A stretch of 51,802 bases of DNA. Source: Hofstenia miamia (Eukaryota; Xenacoelomorpha; Acoela). The position numbers and the translations under genes are program-made. Of this stretch, positions 1 to 9,574 are shown in pieces. The stretch is taken from the NCBI GenBank assembly GCA_004352715.1, contig SCFE01000083.1, positions 601,662-653,463 of the forward strand, read 5' to 3'. Each line of letters begins with the position of its first letter. Positions within the stretch are counted from its first letter, which is position 1. The notes under the pieces were generated by a model that was given only the letters and a program-made list of their open reading frames with translations, was not told where the DNA came from and did no database searches.

Positions 1-361
1 CAATAACCATGTTCCTAAAGAAGATACCAAAAACGTCAAACCAAGTCATACCCGAAGAAAAAAACGACACAACTTCTTGACTCTGTAGAAGAAATGGAGT
101 TTTCTCCTCCAGTGTTTCGGTAATAAAAGATATTGTCCCCTCTTTTCTATTTTTATTAAAATACATGTATAATATTGAAGTAAAAAATAAAATGTGTTTA
201 CATTATCGTTACAGAGAAATAAATAACCGTATGTATTATTGTAAAATATATAACCGTATGCAATACTGTTAGATTTTTACTGTATTAATGAGCAGAAGTA
301 TCTTTAGAGTGTTTGGGAAACATTTGGTAATGTATATAGTATCATACATATACGCTTTAAA

Positions 362-443
362 ACTGCATCCAATATTCGCGGTTTTTCGCTATTCGCGGAG
401 GGGTAAGGAACGTAACCCCCGTGAATAATGAGGTCATACTGTA
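362..443. mobile_element. Tigger/pogo-like terminal inverted repeat (one end)
   Basis: Read on the minus strand the sequence begins cagtatgacctcattattca and continues through cgggggttacgttcc and gaatagcgaaaaaccgcgaa. This is the characteristic cgcgaat/ggggttacg end of pogo-superfamily (Tigger-like) elements. The outer end at 441 is followed by TA (442-443), the expected target dinucleotide. The rest of the element would lie to the left; bases 1-120 hold only short open stretches I cannot identify. Confidence 0.6.
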
Positions 444-1644
444 CTTACTAAGACATCCGAAACCAAGGGACTTTGTATGATAAACTACTAATGGGATATT
501 AGGTACCCCTGGTCAATAAAGCTAAGAAAAATAACAGCTCGTAAATATTTTTTGACATTCTTTGCCAATATGACACTACTTAAAACTTTCTAATTTTTGG
601 GAGTTTTGAAAAGCAATACAAATCCGGAATGGATGACTTTCGAATCAATATCAGCTATTTTCACAAAGCTTTCAATCAAAAAAGGGCAGACGAACTTGAT
701 TTTAATGAATTCTTTTGGTTTGAAGTATGTTATATTGATTGCACAATTTGTTGTGGAATACATAAGATTACTGCATATACATGTACAACGTGATTTTATT
801 AGCGAATATACTTGCTGAAGATACCATTAGCTGCTTGACAAAATTTTAAACTCCAGGATATTCTCCACTTCTTGGCTCAGCATTAATGAATAGGCTAAAA
901 TTTATTTTTATTATCAATCTTAAGCAGCCCAATAATTTTTTGCTCAATTTATAATGACTTCTTATAAGTAGCAAAATAATAAAGGCATCCAAAATTTAAA
1001 AGCACTACGATAAATTGAACAGTGTTACCACATCTACATAAACAGAAACAGTTAAAGTACTCGATGCGCATTTGCATTAGAGTTTCTGACACCTGCACAT
1101 TCAGTATTGAGAGATTTTTTTCAAAAGTCAGAATTTTCAAAGAAAAATGGTTCAATTTTTCAACCACATTCACACCAGTAATTGTATCAATGTCTCACGA
1201 TTTACAAATTTTCTAATAGATTTGAAGAAAATTGTTTGAAAATGTGGATACACGGTATAGATCCTTTTAAATCTACATCAGTTTATTTAAAGTTAAGTTA
1301 AGTTGAAATTTGTCATCCATCTTGTCAATGTTGTTACCTACAGGCCTGACTTAAAATAGGAAAACTTATTGATATTTATATGTATTTAACAGTTGAATTT
1401 AGCATTTGATCCTTACATGCATTGGTGGCTGCGCCCCCTCCTCTACACCACTGGGGATAAGTGAAGGGAGAGTAGTTTAAAAATTTAATTCTTATGGAAC
1501 ATAGATAAATTAACAATTCATTTACTCATTCTCAAAAATATTTCCTGCTAATTTAAATGTTGAAATATAGATTTGTCAGAATTAGAATGCCCTCTAGCGT
1601 CGTCTTATTCGCGTAATAAATAGAGCAAAATAGAAATGTCAATC
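444..1644. other. Non-coding stretch upstream of 7SL
   Basis: AT-rich with only short open frames (up to 74 codons) that resemble no family I know. No repeat structure seen. Confidence 0.6.
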
Positions 1645-1946
1645 GCTGGGCGTAGTGGCGTGCGTCTGTAACTTCAGCTACTTGAAGGGCTTGAACTAGA
1701 GGATCGCAGTTAGTGGAGGACATTACTCTGATTATTCATACGTAGATCTTGCGTCCCGCCTAAGCTCTCTGTCAATATGGGGACTACTCGAAGGAGTTAT
1801 TTCCAGGTTGTTTAAAGAGACGTGAACCGGCCCAGGGCGGCAACGCAGCAGGCAAAAGCTTCCGCAGTGAGTAGTAGAGGGATAGCGCGAGTGAGTGTGA
1901 TAGTTAGAGTTACTTCGTTGATATGTGAGACCTAGTTCATTGTTTT
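1645..1946 (+). ncRNA. 7SL (signal recognition particle) RNA gene
   Basis: RNA scaffold of the signal recognition particle. The 5' Alu-like domain is recognisable (gctgggcgtagtggcgtgcg, then tgtaacttcagctacttgaa). The S domain contains gtcaatatgggg (helix 6), gtgaaccggcccagg, a gcgGCAAcgc hairpin with a GNRA loop, and agcaggcaaaagc (the asymmetric loop of helix 8). The return strand of the Alu domain ends gtgagacctagttcat, followed by a run of four T at 1943-1946 that fits Pol III termination. About 300 nt matches the usual length. An AT-rich TATA-like stretch sits about 25-30 bases upstream, but no promoter is proven. Functional gene versus retro-derived copy cannot be told apart without expression data. 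Confidence 0.9.
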
Positions 1947-2229
1947 ATCATTACATTCAAACAGGGTTGGCAAATAAAAAATATCCCTATTTTAAAACAC
2001 CTATTTTTTATTGATGTTCTTTTAAATGCTTTTTATTATGACAAGGGCTCATAAAATTTTAGACGTTGAATGTTCCTGTAATTGTATTCTGTAATGTAGT
2101 GGATAGTTAAATATCAAGCGAACGGTGAATTCCATCAACGCCGCAGACTGAATCTGATTGGCTGACGTTGATTTCGCTTGTGGCAAGTTCTGCTTCCTTA
2201 TCCTCGATGCGTACAAAAGAATGCAAAGA

Positions 2230-2625
2230 ACGATTTTACTTCATTTCGCTTTGTAGACTATTAGCGTGACCCCTGAATCTGAAGCATTGTGTCGTATTGA
2301 CTGAAGTAAAATGGCTGCGTAAAAAATCCAGAAGAGGAAGTTCAAGTTTTTTCTGGATAACAGTCCCAACACAACTGATTGATTTATTTTTCAAGTCATT
2401 ACACAATTGCTGTGACATTGAAAAATTGTCCATCATCACGTTGTAGCCTTTTCGTTCTATTCCTTCCAACAGCTTCGAAACAACGTGTTGACTAATACTG
2501 AGCCCGACAGGCAGGGTTTCATCTTTCCCCAAGTAAGGGAAACAGTTTATCAAGTATTTTGAATCTGCATCAGTGGGAAGCCAAAATTTAATGCTGAATT
2601 TATCAGATTTATTTTCCATGAACTG
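2230..2625 (-). pseudogene. piggyBac-type transposase fragment (DDE_Tnp_1_7)
   Basis: The reading frame contains KFSIKFWLPTDADSKYLIN, FPYLGKDETLPVGLSISQHV and KGYNVMMDNF, then SCVGTV. This is the piggyBac/PGBD catalytic-core pattern (FW...D..S.Y......YLGK, HVV..L, KGYN...DNF, LVGT). Only about 130 codons remain: the upstream part is cut by the N at 2626 and the downstream part loses the expected motifs. No piggyBac TTAA-flanked ends are seen. A relic. Confidence 0.8.
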
Positions 2626-2626
2626 N

Positions 2627-2884
2627 GCTTGAACTAGAGGATCGCAGTTAGTGGAGGACATTACTCTGATTATTCATACGTAGATCTTGCGTCCCGCCTA
2701 AGCTCTCTGTCAATATGGGGATTACTCGAAGGAGTTATTTCCAGGTTGTTTAAAGAGACGTGAACCGGCCCAGGGCGGCAACGCAGCAGGCAAAAGCTTC
2801 CGCAGTGAGTAGTAGAGGGATAGCGCGAGTGAGTGTGATAGTTAGAGTTACTTCGTTGATATGTGAGACCTAGTTCATTGTTTT
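2627..2884 (+). ncRNA. Second 7SL RNA copy, lacking the first ~44 nt
   Basis: Starts immediately after a single N at 2626 and matches 1689-1946 over its whole length with one substitution seen (gactact versus gattact). It carries the same S-domain motifs and T-run terminator at 2881-2884. The missing 5' end coincides with the N, so truncation may be an assembly effect. The 3' flank differs from that of the first copy after the T run. Confidence 0.82.
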
Positions 2885-2885
2885 A

Positions 2886-4991
2886 CAATAACTATGTGAG
2901 CAAATTTGTTTTGCTTCCAAAGAATTCGTTCCCTAATCTGGACTAATACACAAATATCTACATATATAATATTAAATTGTAAACTATATATATATATATA
3001 TTCCTAGTTTTATCAGCTTACTAGCTAAAATATTTAGCACGTGCTGCGAATGTTGTCAATCCACTGTTTAGCAGTTTACATTGATTATATAATTTTAATG
3101 TATTTTTTTGTGTTTCTAATCGGTTTTTGCGGTTTATTACTGTTAAATTTCTTACGCGTGCTTCGTATTCATTTCATAACGATTGAAAATTACCATTGCT
3201 AAAAATTTCATTATATTGTCGAATTTAATATAAAAACTTGTGATACAGTGATCAAACAGTAAATTTTTAGTAAGATTGGCATTAATTGTGATTCAAAAAA
3301 CTGAAACTTTACTCAACTACAGAAAAATTTGAAAATTTAAAAATATACCGGTGTATATAATTGTTATCGTATGAAATATTTTCCGCGAAAAAATTGAGAG
3401 GATGGAAAATAATGCATCTCAAACATTGTATTTTTATATGATGAAATTGTGATAAAATTTATTTATTTTGGTGTTAGAATCTAGTCAATATGGCAGCTAC
3501 TATACTTTGGAATTTAGTCGATAGATAACAAATATTAATAAGTCCAGACAATCTAGAATAAGAATGATAAAAGCTATTGAAATATAAATTCCAACAAGTA
3601 TATTGAGGAAGATTACTTGATTGCATAATGTGTATTAGGTCGTGGAGTCTTGCACTGCAAGTACAAAAGCATAGTAATAAACTGGGCTTGGGCTCGTGCC
3701 AGTATCCGGCCTCTAGTCTGTACTTACATGCAGTGATATCCCTATAAATAATCATATATATGATCATATATATGATCCTATAAATATAATCATTATTTAT
3801 AAGGGACATCACTGCCTACATGTATAAAATGTTGTTCATGTCCGTACCTTAAATCGGTTATGCCGTTCTTAATCTATAATTTCTATTTAACTAAAATAAC
3901 TTCACCCAACAAGAAAACTTTCAAGTGTGCTATCATACATGTATATTTAAACGGTCATAACAATCATCAATGAAATTCACGCCATAAACCAAATTAGGTC
4001 TTTTGTTGGCATGACAGAGAAGTTTAATATTTAAAATACAATGTCATAATTAAGCCTCGTTTCAAGTAGAAGATTTATCAACACGTTTTGTCAATTCACT
4101 GACAAATCTTGCTCAAGCCTCATAAATATAATTGACAAAACATCAAACAATTTCAAAATAATTAAATTTGAACTACACTACTTGTATAGCATTGTAAAAA
4201 TGAGGAAATTACATTAATTCTTCCACTGAAATTAACAACTTACGTTTCTTTCAATATAATGTACATAATTACAAAATTTTTATTACTGCCTTGCCATCCT
4301 TCCCAATATTCTGCAAGGCATTTTTTTTAGATTTTGTTTTTAGTATTTTGCTGTTTTGAATTACAATGCGAGGACTTCAATTTAATATTAACACGTTTTC
4401 AGAGGAGCATTGAGGCACACAACACTTCTAAGGTATTTAGCAAGCTTCCAAGGAAATATATTTCTTCATTTTTTAGAAATTGTTGGCCCCTCAACTAAAA
4501 AGGTTTGCCGCGATCCCTTTAAAATTGATGAAGACATTTAATTTTATATGGCTTAGTGTAATATTTTTGCATAGTGTTGTAATTTCTACTATAAATCTAC
4601 ATGAAGATTAGTATTACACAAGTATTGCAAAATGTTAGTACATTATCACAATATCTCAACAAAAATTAAATTCCGCTAAAGTTGAAACCAACGCATAATG
4701 ACTTCAAGTGATAACAATACACATACAAAAGCATTGTTACATGCTTTACAGCATGACAATGAGTTTTGCATATTTAGCAATTGAATAGCTAACAATCAAC
4801 GCACAGTTAAATAACCAATTTAAAGTCAGAATATTTCTTTAGAAATTTGAAGTAGCCTATTGTAAATTTTAAAACCGTTCTGAATTCCCCTTAAGGCGTG
4901 CAGGTACATATATGTTCCACCTTAGTGTAGCGTAACAGATGCATTTCAAAATTTAAATTTGGTGATAGTCTACTGCTTACCATCTGCTTAA
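2886..4991. other. Non-coding stretch between 7SL copy and hAT element
   Basis: Contains a TA repeat at 2985-3001 and the foldback at 3731-3814; otherwise AT-rich without a supported gene. Confidence 0.6.
3731..3814. repeat. Foldback (imperfect inverted repeat), MITE-like
   Basis: Arms cagtgatatccctataaata (3731 on) and its near-complement ending at 3814 (attatttataagggacatca then ctg) pair over about 22 bp around a 39-bp loop. The loop is made of palindromic catatatatgat units. Could be a short MITE or a hairpin formed by repeat expansion. Confidence 0.6.
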
Positions 4992-4999
4992 TGCAGCTT
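4992..4999. repeat. Left target-site duplication of hAT element (tgcagctt)
   Basis: Identical to 7599-7606. Confidence 0.88.
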
Positions 5000-7598
5000 C
5001 AGAGCTGCAACCGTGCCTGTTTTTTGAAGGCACCGCCCGGCAAGGCACGGTGGGTTTTAGGCACGGCATGGAGTTGCAAAAATATTTTTTGGGCACGGCA
5101 CGGCACGGGTTTTGAAAAATATAATTAGGCACGGCGCGGCACATTTTCATATTTGGCAACAAATATGGCTTTTAGAATTTTTCAAAATTTCTCTGGTAAA
5201 TAAAGTGATTACAGCCAGTGTATTATGTCTTATAAGTAAACAAAAATTAGTAAATTGAAAATATATAAGCAGAATCGCCGATCACGCAATTTCCATGATC
5301 TTCACATGAAATTGGCTTATCATGGAAAAATTTANNNNNNNNNNNNNNNNNNNNNNNNNNNNNNNNNNNNNNNNNNNNNNNNNNNNNNNNNNNNNNNNNN
5401 NNNNNNNNNNNNNNNNNNNNNNNNNNNNNNNNNNNNNNNNNNNNNNNNNNNNNNNNNNNNNNNNNNNNNNNNNNNNNNNNNNNNNNNNNNNNNNNNNNNN
5501 NNNNNNNNNNNNNNNNNNNNNNNNNNNNNNNNNNNNNNNNNNNNNNNNNNNNNNNNNNNNNNNNNNNNNNNNNNNNNNNNNNNNNNNNNNNNNNNNNNNN
5601 NNNNNNNNNNNNNNNNNNNNNNNNNNNNNNNNNNNNNNNNNNNNNNNNNNNNNNNNNNNNNNNNNNNNNNNNNNNNNNNNNNNNNNNNNNNNNNNNNNNN
5701 NNNNNNNNNNNNNNNNNNNNNNNNNNNNNNNNNNNNNNNNNNNNNNNNNNNNNNNNNNNNNNNNNNNNNNNNNNNNNNNNNNNNNNNNNNNNNNNNNNNN
5801 NNNNNNNNNNNNNNNNNNNNNNNNNNNNNNNNNNNNNNNNNNNNNNNNNNNNNNNNNNNNNNNNNNNNNNNNNNNNNNNNNNNNNNNNNNNNNNNNNNNN
5901 NNNNNNNNNNNNNNNNNNNNNNNNNNNNNNNNNNNNNNNNNNNNNNNNNNNNNNNNNNNNNNNNNNNNNNNNNNNNNNNNNNNNNNNNNNNNNNNNNNNN
6001 NNNNNNNNNNNNNNNNNNNNNNNNNNNNNNNNNNNNNNNNNNNNNNNNNNNNNNNNNNNNNNNNNNNNNNNNNNNNNNNNNNNNNNNNNNNNNNNNNNNN
6101 NNNNNNNNNNNNNNNNNNNNNNNNNNNNNNNNNNNNNNNNNNNNNNNNNNNNNNNNNNNNNNNNNNNNNNNNNNNNNNNNNNNNNNNNNNNNNNNNNNNN
6201 NNNNNNNNNNNNNNNATATATATATATATATATAGGTTGGGTAGGGTAAATTCAACTGATGGGTAGGGTTGGGTTAAGTTTTGGAAAAGATGGGTCAGGT
6301 TAATATTGCACTAGGTGAGAGCTACGGAGGTTTGAGAATATGAACTGTATGTGTGCGCGGTTCATTAACTTCATACCGCACCGAACCGAAAAGTTTTTTC
6401 CTACTGTGATGCACCTCAAAACCAATGCCCCTCACGAAAAATTTTGAGACATGAACAAATGCAGTACAAATGTGTACATTAATGTAAACCAAAAATAGAC
6501 AATAAGACAACTACAAAGAACGAAAAAAGTTCTTATTTACAAACGTTTTTAATATTTTCAAAATGTTTTTAAAAANCGTTGAAATATTTTTAGTAACCAC
6601 TCCGCACTGCGCCACATCACATTGCACCGCACCGACAGTCATAAAACTCGACCGCTACCGCAATATACCGCGGTGCGGTGCTCCACTACCGCACAGCGCA
6701 CATCTCAAGTCTGAACTGTACAGTTCACTGACAAATTTTAGAGATCTCCACTTATGTTGGATCCGTTTTTTGTAAAAGATGCTTGAGTTGAGTTGGGTCA
6801 GAAAACCGTAATACCCTTGCATTTGTGACAAATACATCGAATTCAAAGTAACAAATCAGTCACTTACATGTGTAATTGTAGTACTTTGCTTGCTAGTTTA
6901 CTTTAATTTTTGGAAAAAAAACTTATTTTACGCCAGAGTTTTAGAACACAATTATGTGTCCGGTTTTATATAAAAATATTGTGATCACTTTCGATAAAAT
7001 TAATTGATATTTACTAAAAGTAATCAGTGAAAAACAAAAACTTTATTTTTGAAAAAGTATGAAATAGGGCTTGCTTATTATAATTGAATGTATGTTAATC
7101 TAACAATCTGAAAATTTAAATAAAGGTAAATATTAATTTTGGAAAACTTTTTCTACATAGATAAATAATGTAATATTTAAGCCATAAACTATAAACTTTC
7201 ACGAAACATTAAATAATACGTAGCAGATTTTTTGTTATGTACTAAATATGCCTTATGACTGTTCGACAGAAATCGCAAAATAAAATATCGAATACATCTA
7301 TTAGCAATGTTTGAAATTTTGCAAAATGTCAAACAAGAATTATGTAGCATAGCGACGGGAACGAGAATTCGAATATTGCTATTGAATTTTAAAAATTCCC
7401 GCAATGTAATTTCTATGCAAATCTATTTCTTAGAATCGTTTATATTATCAAACAGATACTAGCAATGTAATACGAACGTTAAAATAGTACAAAAAAGTTG
7501 TATTTCTGGTGCTGGTATATTCAATAAATTTTAGGCACAGCACGGCACGGATCAATAACGCAAAATCTTATTCACGGCACGGCACGGTTGCAGCTCTG
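5000..7598. mobile_element. hAT-superfamily DNA transposon with perfect 8-bp target duplication
   Basis: The ends are perfect 18-bp inverted repeats (cagagctgcaaccgtgcc at 5000-5017, its complement at 7581-7598). They are flanked by identical 8-bp direct repeats tgcagctt at 4992-4999 and 7599-7606, the hallmark of hAT insertion. Both subterminal regions carry many GGCACGG/CCGTGCC repeats, which look like transposase-binding motifs. The interior has an 881-bp N gap, a TA repeat after it and a GC-rich patch (6600-6720) with gcggtgcggtgc motifs. No transposase reading frame is visible, so it is a non-autonomous copy or its gene is in the gap. Confidence 0.9.
5335..6215. other. Assembly gap (881 N) inside the hAT element
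   Basis: Run of N. No coding claim can be made across it. Confidence 0.99.
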
Positions 7599-7606
7599 TG
7601 CAGCTT
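7599..7606. repeat. Right target-site duplication of hAT element (tgcagctt)
   Basis: Identical to 4992-4999. Confidence 0.88.
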
Positions 7607-9574
7607 ACTATAAAAGCAGCGTCGGTCTCCCTATGGGCCCTAAACAGTTTCTCGGTTACAATTCTATTAACTAGAAAAAATCTCAACTTATTCCAAATAC
7701 AAGACACAATTATATTGGTCTTAACGTGAACACAGTGAAAGAAATTATTTAACTCGACAAACGATTGCTGAGATATAAAACAAACAAAATAATCCATTTC
7801 CGCGGCTTTTTTTGCCGAATCTTCACATAATCTTAAAAATGCATCCCAGAAAGTAGATCGCTTTCAAAATGTAACAGGGTGAGATCACTTTGGCGTTCAA
7901 CCAACGTTCGTGATCCGATGCGATGCGGGGCATCAATTCGTGCTCCTTTCGAAAACGTACATTCACATTTAGAGTTTAAAAACTAAATGTTTCTACATCT
8001 CTGCACATTTTACAAAATGATATCTCCTTTGGGAAGCGATTTTAGAACGTATTTTGCCATAACTGTCAGACGATTTCATATATATTTCAAATTATACTTG
8101 CATATATTTTGTAGTGAAAGAAAAAATCTACCAAAATTTATTTCATAAAAGTAAATAAAAAACTTATTTAATAAGGTACAAATTTCACGTATATTGCCAA
8201 TTTGGCGAAATTCAAAAAGAAATCGTCTTTCCCGATTTCAATAATATGTTTCCTGAAACTACAAAAATAAGGTAGTGAAGAAAAAAGTAATATAACTGCA
8301 AAATTATTTTAAAAAAGTTTTAAAAATATGCCTAAAAATGTTTGAAATATTCAAATTAAATTCTAATAAAGAATTTCTTAGTAATATTATGACGACGTCC
8401 CTACTCTGCGCTGCTTTGAATTATGCTGTTCACACATGTTATGCACACATTACACAATTGAAAAACATAAGACTGCCAAACCAGATTGCTTCGACAAGTC
8501 TTCTTAATTGATGATTCAAAATAATTTAAGGTATTTTAATACATTTTGTAACTATGCTTAAAACTTTAAGGTGCATTGAATAATTTCTATAGTGTTGAGA
8601 ATTTGTATAGCCATGAATTTACATTGGAAACGGGAAGTTATTATTATCTTCTCAAAATTGGTTCATCTCGCAGCCCACTTAGTTTTTCAAAATCTAATCC
8701 GTCTCGCCGATATCCTCGGTCCGCTTTTGACCAACGTACCTTTAATGCTATATCCAGTATGTTGCCAAATACAGACAAAAACTTAGAAAATAGAAGTTTC
8801 ATGAAAAACAACACAATCAACATCTAGAGCCTAGTAGAGTTCGTCGAATACAATAAGCTGCAAAACGAATTGATAATATACAAAACAATTATTTCAAATA
8901 TAGATTAAGCCAAAATTGGAGTTTACACGGCATTGCCTTCATTTTATTGTAAATGGCGCGGCCCGAAGCCTGCATAAATATTGTTTTAGGCCCTGCCCAT
9001 GTGGATCAGGTCAGCGATCTCGCACTCATCCGTTTCCATGTTTAGTTTTTTTATAATGATGTATCCTAACTCAGAATCCGTCACCTTTATTCAGAAGATC
9101 ATTCAATTTTATAAAATGACAAACACTTGTATATAGATTCTTTTCTAGATGATCTGGAGTACTCTTTCAACACATATGGCATCTTTCTTGTAAATACATG
9201 ATTTAATAAATACATTACTGCGAAAATCGGAAATAATGAATTAGATCATGACATGCTTTTATTGTTTTTTACAATAGACTAAAAATACATGTGACGAATT
9301 ACGTATATTACCTGTAAACAGTTAATTTCAACATTAAGAAATCATTCTGTGCAACATTTTAAAATATTCTAAAAGACATTTGCAACATTAATCTAGGAAC
9401 TATTAAATTTGTGTAAATAGTGAATTTTTTTATATTTACTTCAAAAATCTAACATTTATTACTTTAATATATTTTAAAGACAAATTAGTGAAGCAAAAGC
9501 AATATATCATGCAAACAAGTGTTTTCAAAATCTATTTAGTTTGTTTGGTCAGTTTTTAGAAAATCATAATCCAT
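7607..9574. other. Non-coding stretch between hAT element and RING/B-box gene
   Basis: Short frames at 8576-8827 are unrecognised. On the minus strand near 7,840-7,970 a stretch reads CTFSKGARIDAPHRIGS, weakly like a hAT C-terminus, not enough to call. The 3' UTR of the RING/B-box gene should lie just below 9575; no clear AATAAA was fixed. Confidence 0.5.

Larger units (their letters stand above)
1689..2885. repeat. 258-bp direct repeat, offset 938 bp (1689-1947 and 2627-2885)
   Basis: The two 7SL copies form an almost identical direct repeat around a piggyBac relic and a single-base N. Either two young 7SL loci or a scaffold join between alternative contigs. Confidence 0.85.

Noticed and set aside
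4977-5162. Small minus-strand frame full of CRAVP repeats
   Set aside because: It is the translation of the GGCACGG subterminal repeats of the hAT element, not a protein gene.
5255-6266. Open frames running through the N gap
   Set aside because: They consist almost entirely of N; the same applies to frames across 24428-25427 and 15587-15742, except where real RT or endonuclease sequence adjoins the gap.
7840-7970. Minus-strand stretch CTFSKGARIDAPHRIGS resembling a hAT transposase C-terminus
   Set aside because: Too short and outside the defined hAT ends; no second motif in phase.
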